Shown here in pieces: positions 1 to 11,839 of a stretch of 64,000 nt of DNA. Every line of letters starts with the position of its first letter. The first letter of the stretch is position 1. A program made the position numbers and the translations under genes. This DNA comes from Pilatotrama ljubarskyi (taxonomy: Eukaryota; Basidiomycota; Agaricomycetes; Polyporales; Polyporaceae), in assembly GCA_022385805.1 (NCBI GenBank), contig MU277676.1, forward strand, positions 339,723-403,722, in the 5' to 3' direction. The notes under the pieces are model-generated. The model was given only the letters and a program-made list of their open reading frames with translations. It was not told where the DNA came from and ran no database searches.

Positions 1-1
1 A

Positions 2-1887
2 CTCCATGCGTACCTAGTTCTGGTTTTTGGTGACATGCCGGCAATTGCTATGCTCATGCGTATGCTGGGCCATAATGCCATTCGCCCTTGTCGCGCCTGT
101 ACTATTTCGGGCGTCCGCATACCCGATAAGCCTCGGGTGACTACACACTATGTCCCGCTCAACAGGGAAAGGCATCCAACGAACCCTTCACCGGCAACAT
201 ATGATCCTTCATCCCTCCCCATGCGTACACACGAATCCCTCATGGCCGACATGTTGCGGATAGAGTCTGCGCCGACCAGGGCCGCTCGTGATCGACTGTG
301 ATCTGAAAGTGGCGTGAAAGGTGTCCCCGCATTCACTGTCCTGGGCTCTCTGTCCTTCCCCTCTTCATTCCCACATGACTTCATGCATCTTGTCTTCGAG
401 AATGTCATCCCTACCTTGGTCGATCTCTGGACAGGGAAGTACAAAGACTTTCCAGGAGATGATGACTTTGTCCTCCCGCCAACAGTCTGGAAAGCTATCG
501 GAGAAGCAGGCGCCTCTTCTAAGGCCACCATCCCTTCCGCATTCGGTGCTGCAGTTCCGGACGTGAGTGGCAACAGCGTCAAGATCACTGCTGAGCACTG
601 GAATCTGTGGGCAACTTTACTCGCCCCAGTTCTTCTTCGAAGGCGCTTCACACGGGATGTGTACTACCGACACTTCATTCTCTTGATCAAGCTGGTCAGG
701 AAGTGCTTGCAGTTCGAGTATACAAACATGGAGATTGAGGAAATTGCGCAAGGATTTATTGAATGGGTCAAGGCATTCGAGAGGTGAGCCGAGAATCTGA
801 CTCGGGATCAGTGTTCGAGAGAGAGGTTAGCTGAGACTCCTGGCGCTTTCAGGCTCTACTATCGCTATGACCCTGCTCGTCTATCCTGCTGTACAGTCGT
901 CGTGCATGCTCTCCTTCATATCGCCCATGATATCCGTCAAGTCGGACCTGTTTGGGTCTATTGGGCGTTCCTTATGGAACGGTTCTGCGGACATCTCCTT
1001 CCTGCCATCAAAAGCCGTCGCTCCCTGTGGCAGAGCCTCGATAACTATATTGAGCTTGACGGTTTGCTTCGTCATGTGCAAGTACTCTACTCGCTCGACA
1101 GCGAACTCGACCTAGAGCCCCAGCGTGAGAGTCGAAGGCGCACGTTAACGGATCCGCAATGTGAGTGGCCGATATACGGTATCAAATGCGACTTGCCCAC
1201 CAATACAATAATTTCAGACCCAAATTGCGTGCTTGTACAGCCATCACGAATTCTGGAAATCACCCCCGGGCAACAAACGGGCATAGCAAGATGCCTCATG
1301 GCGCTGTTTGGGCGCACTGTCGCACAGAGCCGTAAGGTCATTCCAGAGACCGTCGAACACTGGGGCAAACTCCAGATCTCTGGCGGGGGCGACACTATTC
1401 ACACGCTCAAGATGGTCAAACGTCCTCGTGATGGCCGGGATGCTAGCTTTGTTCGCGTAAGCATCCTGTTTGAGTCGTCACTTCCGCCTCCATGAATGAC
1501 TAAGGTCTTCTTGTTATGGCACAGTACCAACTGTACGTCGACCGACACGCTCGCAACCATCATCTCGAACCAGAGTTTGAGGTTCGAGATTTCTGGGGTC
1601 AGCTGCAGAACATCTTCGTGCTGCAGCTCGATCTCGGCAGAGCTCGACTACTTGGTTTGGACTCTCCGCGCCCACTGTTCCTGGCAGAGATAAAGCGCTG
1701 TCGTGTCGACAGTGTTGACGACCTAGGCAATCGGTACTATCGTGACCCACTTGGTGCGACCGAAGTGGTTGATCTGAACGCCATCCAGTGCGTCGTCGGC
1801 CGTGTTTACGACACCGATCGAGGTCGATGGGCGATCATTGACCGCAGTGGTCCGTATATGGAGGCCTCCTTCTCCAGTCATACATAA
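2..1887 (+). pseudogene. Plavaka-type (CACTA-related) transposase, 5'-truncated, with internal stop
   Basis: The reading frame is already open at the first bases of the window, so the 5' part lies outside. Exons are 2-783, 853-1456 and 1525-1887, separated by 69 and 68 bp GT..AG introns. The deduced protein has the family's usual blocks: LVFGDMPAIAMLM with a CRAC cysteine pair, then SFPHDFMHLVFENVIPTL, then GPVWVYWAFLMERFCG and SRRSLWQSLDNY, and a C-terminal domain with FWGQLQNIFVLQ. These match Plavaka/Tnp2-like DDE transposases, common in mushroom genomes, which cut and paste DNA transposons in the nucleus. An in-frame TGA at 299-301 interrupts the conserved stretch just before the VKGVPAF block. 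It is a C-to-T change of a CGA arginine codon, as expected from CpG deamination. No intron clearly removes it, so the copy is probably dead. Family call is confident; the pseudogene call rests on that one stop. Confidence 0.85.
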
Positions 1888-2512
1888 TCGCAGATGCTCC
1901 ATTATAGATTCGATAAGTCTTCTATCAATACTATACTCTCAGCATCGGACTCGGAGTCATCCGGTTTTCATCTGTCATGGGACTTGGGAGTTTTGGTGCC
2001 CTCGGGGAAACTTAACTTCATACGGTATCCCGCTGACTGGCACCGTCGTGAATTTCAGCAGTATTTCACCCGATCCCAGGTTCCAACCCTTTTCAGACGC
2101 GCGAGTGCTGACTTAGGCAAGACGTCCGGCGCCCGGATGAATCTGACCCGCCACATCTTTCACAGTGCTCGTACTAGACTCGTAGGTACTGTACACTTCG
2201 ACCGTCGCCAGATGTACAGCCTCGTACGTCCCAGACCAGCAGAACAGCACAGAAAAGGCCCACGTTTGTGGGCGTACTCGATCCTTAGTACTCGTCGTGC
2301 GGACCATGCACAACAATGCCTCATGAACTCCACGTCGCTGTCTTCGCGCCACCGGTAGTAAGCTACAGCGAGGTACCACGGCGCATACATGAAAGGAGGA
2401 TCTCCCGACGGTGAGGCCGGCATAGGGACCCAAGCCCGTCCAGTGCCCAAGAGAAGACATATCTTCCCCGGTCATAGTCAAGTACCTCTGTGAGGTTCCA
2501 GAAGACCCTTGT
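1888..2512. other. 3' flank of transposase, no gene seen
   Basis: This stretch follows the transposase stop. It contains only short, uncharacteristic reading frames on both strands. It could be the 3' non-coding part of the Plavaka-type element. No terminal inverted repeat partner for it can be identified because the left end of the element lies outside the window. Confidence 0.5.
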
Positions 2513-3002
2513 CATCAGTACTTTTGCAAATCTCTGAGCGTCTGGCACGTCTGAGCTTTTCTCACTCAGACCCTTCAGACCTGTCTGCCCTGCTTCTGCT
2601 GCTTCCCAGGAGCCTTTCATCGGGTCTTTTGGTGTCAAGTATGTTGTAAATATGTAGGACAAACCTCATGACTAATTACAAGCTCTTTAGAACAAGAATT
2701 GTGCTGCCAATAGCATAGAAAGGCTCATCCAGGAGGTGTCAACTTGGGGACAATACGAAGTGATAGCAGTTTAGTTACACATCACATAGCTGTGTAATAC
2801 ATAGTGAAGGTACATAGGATGAGTCAGTGATACACACGAAGAAGTTTGAGTCGCAAAACACAGAAGCTCATCATGTCTGAACGGCCATCCGACCACCTCT
2901 GAGCTCTGACCGTCTGATGTGTCTGAATATGTCTGAAACCCGGTCTGAGTGGTCTGAGAGGTCTGTGTCAGACCCTCTCAGACTTTTGCAGAAGTACTGA
3001 TG
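2513..3002. mobile_element. Short non-autonomous DNA transposon with TIRs and TCTGA subterminal repeats
   Basis: The left end reads CATCAGTACTTTTGCAAA (2513-2530). The right end, read on the minus strand from 3002, begins CATCAGTACTTCTGCAAA, with weaker similarity continuing about 20 bases inward. Both flanks are packed with TCTGA/TCAGA pentamers: about ten between 2865 and 2985 and at least three between 2533 and 2580. Clustered subterminal repeats are typical of CACTA-superfamily elements, where they bind transposase. The core between has no coding sequence. If the terminus is taken as CAGTACTT, a dinucleotide AT flanks both ends, but this equals the palindromic extension, so a target-site duplication is not proven. 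The element lies 0.6 kb downstream of the Plavaka-type transposase and could be its own 3' terminus or a non-autonomous relative. Confidence 0.6.
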
Positions 3003-5373
3003 GTATTCATGTCGTCACGCGCGTCTGGCGAGGAGTTCGCGTCCCTAAGAACGGCCATGACGGGGCTGCTTAGGGGGAGACCGCAAGAAATGGCCGTGAA
3101 TGCAAGCTTGGGAAGGACTAAGGGTACCGAGAAATTCTATCTGCGTGTCGAAGGGATAGCTGACTCTTGCTTTTCAAGTTGATGCTTAAACCCGTGGAGA
3201 GTACAAAACGACTCCGACATACTTGACCAACCGAGCATTCCTGCTGAAGCGTAAGGAAAGAGGCAACGGGCATGTCCCATGTTAGGTACCCGGGGCTCTT
3301 GGCCACCGCCCGCCGCGCGTCCAATGACACCTCCCGGCTCTGTCCAGTTCGATACACAGAGCAGAGTACGCCCAACCCTATAAGCCCGGAGTAGAAGACA
3401 GTAAGCCGTCAGTGTGAGGGAACAGCAGGCATTTATCAACGCCGCAAAAGACATGCCTTGCTGCCTAGAGTCCGATGACAGCCTGAGAGAGTCAAGGGTC
3501 TGGACTCCTCTGGGGGTACTGGCATCCGAGGTGTTGGGACTTCTTTTCGGCTTGGATACCCGCGAACGTGCTCTGGATACAACACACGGCGAGATGTCGT
3601 CTTCCACGCCGCACCATGGGCCAGTACTGCAAGCCAGTGGCTGTTATATTACGGGCGCGGCGTTAATACACGCCTGAATCAAATGTGCAGCATTGGACTT
3701 ACTCGACTAGGGGAGTTGGCGGACGAGGCATCCGTCGGGGATCAGTGGCTCATGTCGGCAGGCGGAGGGACTACTCCCATCGCGCCTATTGACGGATCCA
3801 GTGGCTGAGAGGTTTGACTGTCAGACGAGCGAGGGTGACGGAGGACCGTGCAGTGTCTGTATGGGGAAGCCCCATCACGGCGGACGGAGGCTGGTCAGGA
3901 TGGGGGAGTGAATGAGGGGTTTTACAGTTCGGTAGATTTATCTGAACGTGAGTCCGCTTATATGCATGTCCTGCTGTACAAGCCGAGCATGACATCGCAC
4001 GGCGCCCATGCGCCCAAAATCCTATGGGTGGCGAGAGACGGAGGTGAGTGAAGTTGCGCTCGGGCCTCATCCTCTTGAACAAGATGGGAATCACAGTAAC
4101 GAGCGGCGGATCCGCTGCCTTGTGTCCCTCGTCTGGGAGAGCTTCAGATGTTCAACGGCCCTGAGTGGTGCTTGATCAAAATGCGATCAGTAATGAACAG
4201 CGTAGCGGGTGCGGGTGCGATCCTGTTCATGTAATGTCAGAGTGAACAAGCTGTGGCTCGGAGCTTTCCTACTTGGATGGACTCCCGGGGAAGAGCGCGC
4301 AGACCAGCATATATAGAGTGCAGTGATGAGACATAGGTCCTTCCGCTGCCGCGCCATCTCAATCTCTACCCATGCGCACATAGCTGCGGCGTCCCATGTC
4401 ACCACGACAGTGTGGTCGGACCGACAAGCCTCTCATCCTGTTCCAGTATGGGCACCTAGAAGATACACGAGGAAGCTCGCCGTCCATCTTGAGTAAGTAC
4501 TCACCAAACTTATGCAATACGTCGCCGGCAAGCTCTCGTAGTCTCAGAACAGGCGGCGTCAGTGGCGTTCAGCAGACCGATGTTTAGCAGAAGTCAGTGG
4601 GGGCGTGGTGCCTGCGGGAATGTCGGGGCGTAATGAATGGGCAGCTTGGGCCCGTGTATCTGACCGGAAGGCAGCTGATCGCCAGGCGACTATGGTAGCG
4701 ATCTGGTCGACCAAGCAGGTCGGTCGGTCTCCGCACATTGGTTCCCCTGTACCGTCCCCGATACGCACATGCAGTAAATGCTTCGTTCAATCAATACAGT
4801 TTCTCCTGGAGATGGACACGCTCTACCTAGAGCATAGTAGGGCGAGGAGGCATCTGAACACCCGGGAGTTCCGGGTGACATCCCATCTGGAGTACCACTA
4901 GCAATAGTACGCTGTGACCTGGACGTGGAGATGACTGCCACAAATCAGTGTGTAGTCAGCAATACCAGAAAAGTATATCACAATACCTTTGACTCCTCCA
5001 TAGATGAGTTGAAGCATCCGGGTTCCCACTGCATCGGGAATAAACAGAGTAACAAGTTTTAGGATGAGATTGAATCCATGCGCGCAGTGTTCGCTGAGAC
5101 TCCGAGTTCTCGAGAGTGCAGCGGGTCGTGCTGGTCTCTGGTAATACAAACAAGTAGACTGTGCAGCTTAAGCCCGTGTTGATGGATGGTGGCATGAGCG
5201 CAAGTACTGAGCCCAGTGGCCGCGAACAGTGAAGCGCCCGGGGACTGCTGTGCGCACGTGGCTGGTTGCTGTGATGAGGTCGAGTGCCGCCTCCATCGCA
5301 CAACATTCCTTTCCTTCCCCCTCCATCTCGCGTCTCCCGCCCTTTCTCTCTCTCCTCTCGCTCGCCCTCCGCC
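3003..5373. other. Intergenic, no supported gene
   Basis: About 2.4 kb of sequence with only short, unrelated reading frames on both strands. The last ~80 bases before the next start codon are strongly pyrimidine-rich (5305-5373), the usual fungal transcription start zone for the downstream gene. No TATA box is apparent. Confidence 0.5.
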
Positions 5374-6980
5374 ATGCTGCCGGCGCTGCTGCTCCCCTCG
5401 ACGCTCCTTTTCGCACTCTGGGCGGGCCCGGGCCCCGCGCTGGCGGGCGACGTGCCGTTCCTGCAGCCGTGCAACCGCGACCACCAGAAGCTCCAGGAGG
5501 GCACGTTCCAGTTCCAGACGGACTGTGACGCGATGACCTACTGCGCGGAGAACTCGACGTGCGCCCTGCGTGGGTGCCGCAACGATGAGTTCCCGTTCGG
5601 GTACCTCAAGAACGTCACCCTTCCGCCGAAGTGCGACAAGGGCTTCTTCTGCCCAGACGAGCAGGATCAGTGTCAGGAGCTGCTGCCCGTGGGCAGTCCA
5701 TGCCAGTTTAACCGTGATGGTGAGTGCTTCCATGTGTACTTCGGGAAGGATATGGTTGCCGATCAGACGGAAAGACGAGTGCGAGGGGCCACCGAACTTC
5801 AAGGAACTCGAGGACACGACTGGGTTCGGGCTCAACTACAACGGCTCCGTATGCTTGAACAACATTTGCATGTACGTAGTGTCTCCATTCCATCCGAGAA
5901 TCGCCCTTATCGTCAATTCAGGTGGGCCAACGTCACTGTCGGACTGCCTTGCGTGGTACAAAACACCGCCTACACCGCCTATGGTCCTGACGGTGAATTT
6001 ATTGACATCGTATCAAGGTCAGTACTGCTTCCTTTATCGTAACCCATGGGTGGGTCGGCGTATTCGTCTCCGTGTCTAGCGGGGCGATCCACGCTAGGAC
6101 CAACATGTTCAGGAGCTCGACGCATCCATGGCGCAGTGATAGTCTATTCCTACATGGGTGTGGGATCCTCCGACGTGCTATTCTGAACGACTGCGGAGGC
6201 TCGATGATACCCCGGGTAGCCCGTCCCGACAACGCAGACTAAATATGGCGACTTGCCGGCTTACTTCACCGTACCGCAGTGCTGACGTTCTTTGACCCGC
6301 AGAGGAAACTGCCGAGTTGGACTGTATTGCGACGCCCAGCAGCTGGTTTGCATGCAGACTAAAGAAGTCGGAGAGCAGTGCGATGCCGACAAGGAGTGCA
6401 CGACGTACAACTGTCTCTCGTCCGGCGTCTGCGGCATCAGGGCCGATACGCCCCGCGAAGTAGCGAAGTGGGTCTACGTTGTCGTCGCCGTCTGTATCCT
6501 TGGAGGTGAGTATGCCGGGGCATTGCGAAGACGTAGTTTGACGGTGGTGTTTTACCAGGCATGATCGGCACTCTCGTCGGCCTCTACTTCCTCCACCGTA
6601 AGGATCGTATGCAGGAGCGGGAGAAGCGTCTCCAGTACTGGCGCGAGCAGGTACGCCCTGTGATTACCTCCTTGTTAGTCAACTGAACTAATGTGTCTGT
6701 GTAGAACGCCTTCCGTCAGAACATCATGCAGATGCAGGAGACGGCCCGGAACTCGCTGATGACCTTCACCCCCGGCGGTAGCCCGCGGAGCACGATGTAC
6801 GGGCGGGACCAGGTGCAGTCTGAAGACTCGCAGGTGCCGATGCTGCACGCGGCGAGCAAGTCGAGCGCCCTCCGATATTACGTTTCGGACGACGGGTCGC
6901 AGATCGACGACCGGAGTGACGAGGATCTGATGATGCGCCGTCGGGAGCACGGCGACGGTCACCGTAACGAGCGGTTTTAA
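5374..6980 (+). CDS. Conserved Cys-rich single-pass membrane protein of unknown function
   Basis: Six exons: 5374-5719, 5775-5871, 5922-6017, 6303-6505, 6559-6650, 6705-6980 (1110 nt, 369 aa). Introns are 50-55 bp except the third, which is 285 bp. Residues 1 to ~24 form a signal peptide ending in PGPALA. The lumenal or extracellular part (~25-230) is rich in cysteines, with spaced patterns such as CRNDEFPFGY, CDKGFFCPDEQDQC, CRVGLYCDAQQLVC and CDADKECTTYNC. It also has N-glycosylation sequons (NST, NVT, NGS). One transmembrane helix lies at ~231-255 (VYVVVAVCILGG region), followed by a basic stop-transfer stretch and a hydrophilic tail with a Gln/Met-rich helix. I recognise the layout as a protein found across basidiomycetes but know no function. 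It could be a surface receptor-like or secretory-pathway protein; that is inference. The start is the first ATG after the pyrimidine tract and gives the signal peptide. Confidence 0.85.
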
Positions 6981-7808
6981 ACGCAGACAGCGACCCGTTC
7001 AAGTTGTGCACTTCCTCCACCCTAGACTTTCACAGCACGGCGCGGGCTGCATGGACTCATACATATCTGCCGCTAGGATAGGTAGATATGGAGCGGGCTT
7101 GCCCTTGCTTCACCGCACTCACTCACACGCCTCCCCCCCGCCTCCTCTCCTACTCGGGTCGTTTGCGATACGACGTGGATTCATGACGCTCTCGGACACG
7201 ACTCGTGCAAGCCTTCCCGCCCCGTCGAGCACGCACACACCACACCTCGTCTAACCTGTAGCGTATAGTTTGAGTAATCCGACTAGCGCTGCGCTTGCTA
7301 CCTAGTCTCGGCAGTCGTCACGGTCCTTCGTTTGTTGGGAGTGTATCGCAGAATATACCACGTGCTTGTACAGTCTTAAGTTCTATCGTGCTATTGCGGC
7401 GTTTGTACGGACGGTCAATGTGGTGAGCTTCAGCATTCGAGCCTCGTTCTCGGCGGCCTGGAACGGCGCGAACGGCAACCGAAAATAGTGGGGCGTCGCT
7501 GGGACCGCAGTGGTTCCCATCCGGGAACAGGCACATGCGTTCGCGCGCACGCCGCGCATGCGCAGTTGCTCGCCGTGTTCCCGTCCGTCATACAGAGCAC
7601 ACATCCATTCGCAGCCTCCTCGGCACCTTTACTCGTCTCTACTTGGATTTGACGACTACGACCGCACGCACAGCGCGCGCTGTTCTTGCCTGCAATCCTC
7701 GGTCTCACTCGCTTGAACCTGCAAGTCTGAATCTGGACTGCACACGGCTCTCATACTGCACCCTCCTGGGTCTCAGCACACACCTCTTCGCAGGACCTCT
7801 CGGACAGT
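6981..7808. other. Intergenic, 3' UTR and upstream region
   Basis: Holds the 3' end of the membrane-protein gene and the leader of the proline-rich protein gene. A pyrimidine-rich patch lies near 7115-7150. No reading frame of note and no clear TATA box. Confidence 0.5.
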
Positions 7809-8971
7809 ATGCCTAAGACACCGGAACTCTTGCCTTCGCTGCCGCCCTCGCCGACACCTACGGACGACGTTGCGCACGTCTGGCATGATGACGACACCGA
7901 GGACCCAGGACCATCTGCGTCCACCACGCACCTCAGCGCAACTAGCTCAGGGCGGAAAGGGAAGGAGCGGTCTGTCTCGAGAGAACGAGGGCCGCGCGGG
8001 AGCGACGAGGAGGAGGACGAAGAGGACTTGAGTGGTGCTGTGGAAGGATACCCACCGACGAAAGAGGAGGAAGCGGAGTCGCGCAGAATAGAGGAGGTGC
8101 GTCTCTCCCTTTTCATTCGCGTGACTGTGCTGCACTCTTGGCCCATATATGGGGACTGTCGTTGACACTCTTTGCAGAACCTACGGCGGTGGGAGATCGC
8201 GGAGCGACAACGAAGGAAGGCAGCGCGCGAGTCTGTAGCGTCCACGTCCGGCGGGAGCACCGCGCCCTCGCTCCTCGCCGACCTCCGCTCTAGCCTGTTC
8301 CGCCGAGACTCTTCACGCAAGGCCTCCTTAGGCGGGGTCGGCACGCACCACGTCCTGCGCACAGACGACCGCGACGCAGACGGCGACGTCGAAGGCGACG
8401 GCCTGCCCCTAGAAGACATGCAGACCCCCACAGGCGCGGCGTTCTCCGCCCCGCCTACCCCCGAGCCCGAGAACCCGTTCGACACCCCCGCGGCGTCGCG
8501 CACGTCGCTCAACATCCCCGCGAACTCGGCCATCATGACCGAGTCCGACTCGATACCCGCTGACTTCGTGGAGGGCGAGAAGAAGGAGGGCAAGAAGGGC
8601 CCAGGACCGAAACGGCCGACGCTGGAGGCGTCCTCGTCCTTTGCGAACCCTAGTGCGAATGCGAAGAAGCAGCCGCCGCCCCCGCCGAAGCCTATTGATA
8701 TCCCTGCGCCGCGCTCGCCCCCGCCTCGAACGGCCACGCCGCATGCGGACAAACCTCCTGAACCTATCCCACCGCCTACACCTGCCCCTGCAGAACCTGA
8801 GCCAGTAGATGATGGACCGCCGGTGAGGTGGTGGCACGAGTGGTTGTGCGGATGCGGAGAGGGCCCGGATCGGGGCGGGGACCACCAGGTATGTCCCATA
8901 TTATGTCGGTCACAGGCACTCTCTGACGGTGACTCCCCGAACAGGCTGGGCGCACGAACCCTTTCGAGTGA
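7809..8971 (+). CDS. Basidiomycete-conserved proline-rich protein with C-terminal WWHEWLCGCGEG motif
   Basis: Three exons: 7809-8096, 8178-8888 and 8945-8971 (1026 nt, 341 aa). The last exon encodes only eight residues plus the stop. The N-terminal half is acidic and Ser-rich (DEEEDEEDL), followed by a basic helix (LRRWEIAERQRRKAARE) encoded just after intron 1. A low-complexity Pro/Ala region spans roughly 200-310. The C-terminus carries RWWHEWLCGCGEGPDRGGD, then AGRTNPFE encoded across intron 2. This C-terminal signature is one I recognise from hypothetical proteins of many mushroom-forming fungi; the rest looks intrinsically disordered. No catalytic domain, signal peptide or membrane segment is visible. 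Function unknown; the invariant Trp/Cys tail suggests a binding motif (inference). Confidence 0.8.
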
Positions 8972-11839
8972 CGATATCGTTATCCCTCTTTGTACACTCT
9001 ACTTTCATGTTCCTCCTCCCGCCGTGGGATGAGCATACTCCTGTTGCGCTCTGGACAGTTTTCTTGGCACTTGCATTGTTATGACGGTACAGGACTCTCG
9101 TTGCATAATGTAGCATGGATGTTGCACAACCCTCCCTCAGCAACGGACTGGCCCAATGAGCGTGTGCTACGACGCGCTGAAATCGCGGTGGACCTGCACA
9201 CAGCGGTGCGCAAGTGACGGTGCGTCCAATTATTCTATATGCTATCTCACTACCACTGACATCGTCTACTGTTGGCAGATTTGTGGAAGGTGCACCTAGG
9301 AGAGGATGGGTGCACGCAGTAGCTCTCCGTGGACCAACCACCTGCAAGCTTCAGACTGGCCTAGACGTGCACACATGTCTCGAACCAGTGTGCAATGGCG
9401 AAGACATGCCGTCTACGAGGTAGGCTAGGGATGACGGCAATACGCTTTATAGCTCCCCGCGTCCGCGAGACGAAGCCCACCTCTGAGATCGAACATCCCC
9501 TCACTTCCTACACCCTTCCCCCCTATTTCACCCTGTTTTGGAAAGCGGCGTTTAGGAAAGAGCAGGCTGCACCTGTGGGACGTGGACCGAATGCCGAGCG
9601 TCAGCGTACGTTGTAAGTATTCCGCGTGTCATCGTGAAAGCTTCGATGCTTACATTGCTGTTGGTCTACCGTAGGCGGATTTCATACGCATAGCGTGCCC
9701 GTATGGCAGGTCCGCTCGATATGCAGAGACTGGCTGTACCTTCGAATTTGAGCTGGGTGTGGGCCGGGCACGCTCGGCCAACATGGTGGACAGAGAACCG
9801 ATGCTATTCGTCAGTTCTCTGTGTTGCCTGACCATGAGCCGCCGCCGACTTATGCCGTCCTTAATCTTTAATAGTACGGGTGAGCAGTACGTTCACTCGC
9901 ACCAGCCATCATCGGTGCTGCCGACCTGTCAGACGACGATCGCATGCGCAAGTGTATGTCGATGCTCTGCTATGGCGGCAGCATGGGGGTCTCTGCTCGA
10001 TAGCCGATTTCATACAGGCTTGCTCGCAAGGCTTCGCATGGTCAGGGACATCTTCACCAGCTCGCTGGTTAGTCAGTCAGTCAGTGCCGCTTACGCTTGC
10101 CGCATCCAGGGCTCGGACGTACGCGTGGAACTCCACGATGTCCTGTTTGAAGGCGTCGTCCACTTCATCCGTCCGCAGGCCGTTGGTAGCTTGCAGGAGC
10201 GCTTCGGCGTTCTGAGCAGCGGAGACGGCCAGTCCTCTCGCCTCATCGAGATCGCGGTTCTGCTTCGCCGCCTACCATAAAATCATTGCAACAGTGCGTG
10301 ATCGCACCTCCCTCCAGGTTATGAACATATCAACGAGCGATGCTGACCTCGGCATACTCTGTGATCTGCAAAACCATCTCCACAACCCCTGGGAGGCAAG
10401 GCATGGCTTGCTCAGCAGCTCTCCAGAGACGTCTGTAACGGCGTCAATCCAGCGCCAGGACACGACGAGAGACGACGGAATGCGGGGCTCGTCAACATGG
10501 ACACGGCGCGCGTTTGTCGTGGTATGCTCAGTGGTCAGAGTGCGTCGAGAGGCCCAAGAGGGCGTACTGTATGTGGGTGCACCGTGTAGGAGCGGCAGGA
10601 CCCGAGGAGACCCAAGGACACAGCCCCATCATACTCTCAGTCATTCGCCCATGCCCCCGGGCCCCCCGTCCTCGCGTCTCCGGCGCTGGACGTCGGACGT
10701 TGAGCGCTGAGCGCTGTGTTCTTCACCCACGGTCATCTCTCAGGCTTCCCCGATGGTCTGAAGGTGAGCCTATGTTCTACCCTCGGGGACGCCCTACGTG
10801 CAGTGAATTACACGCGTTTCGTGGTCAGCGAGCGCACATGAACAGAAATACAACCCCCACCGGAAACCTTCGTAGACATGCGTCAACTGTGAACGACGAC
10901 TGGAGGACCCCTCCCCCGCAACGTGTCCGACACCTTCGCATGTGGCGCCGTGAGTGGGTCGGGTCCGTGGACATGTCCGCCGCCAGAAGGCGTCCACGCT
11001 GAGGGCGTAACTTTAGTGCACCCGGGCGAGTCATGCGGTCTGTGGACATGCACCGGGCATGTCGGGGGGAGCGATAGAAGTGTGGGTCCTGACGCCTGCG
11101 CGTGAGTACGTACGCTATGGCGTGTACAGGACCCAGCGTGGGGCATAAGTTACTATTTCGCAACCATTCCTGTGTTACCTCCGAAGAGGACGCATCCTCG
11201 GACGTTCGAGCACGCCAGGCCCGGAACGCAGCGGTTATCAGGACAACCCGGTACCGCCGTAACAGCCCTTCCATTCAATCAGGACGTGCTCGGGGTACCT
11301 TCGAACTCGTGAAAAGCTAGGCACCGGGCCAAGTAAACCCTTTGTCGCTTCGATGTGTGGACTGGGAGACGCCAACTAGGTCTCGAGCCTGGGGTGCTGC
11401 CTCGTCACTGCTGGATTGAAGAGCGGTCATAGGGAGGGCTACCCCCGTTTCTTTGACATTGATCGGGATTGAATTGCGAGCCCGCGAAGTGAACTCAAGT
11501 CCGTGGCAGGACCGCGTATCCTCAGACAGAACTCTCAGAACACCTAGAAGCGTCAAGAAATAGTATCACGAGCACTCGCCGGGCGAGACGTCTGGCTGGA
11601 TAAGCATAGGTCGATGACGTGTGAGGTGCAATCCGTCGGAAGCTTGGTATGTGGACGTACAACTTCGGCCAGCGGAGCGCTTGAGATACTGTAGTTCCAG
11701 CTGAGCGAGAGATCCTTTGGAAACACGGACCGCGCTGAGGTAGCGCCGCCGGGCTTCGACTCTTATCTATAGGTCAAGGCGAGTCTCTTCAGACGGTAGC
11801 TCAGCCGGTGAAACGGGGACTCCAACAGGAAAACCTATT
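8972..11839. other. Intergenic, no supported gene
   Basis: About 2.9 kb of mixed sequence with many short overlapping frames on both strands. None shows conserved blocks or plausible splice chains. Small oddities only: a run of four AGTC units near 10070 and a recurring GT(C/T)TGTGGACATG-like phrase near 10970 and 11040. It ends at the 3' side of the minus-strand SSL1 gene. Confidence 0.45.

Noticed and set aside
5059..5835. 258-codon minus-strand frame near the membrane-protein gene
   Set aside because: Antisense to exon 1 and its leader; Arg/Glu-rich shadow with no recognisable domain.
7751..8899. 382-codon minus-strand frame over the proline-rich protein gene
   Set aside because: Gly/Ser-rich composition is the complement of the Pro/Ala-rich coding strand. 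The plus-strand model has canonical introns and a conserved C-terminus.
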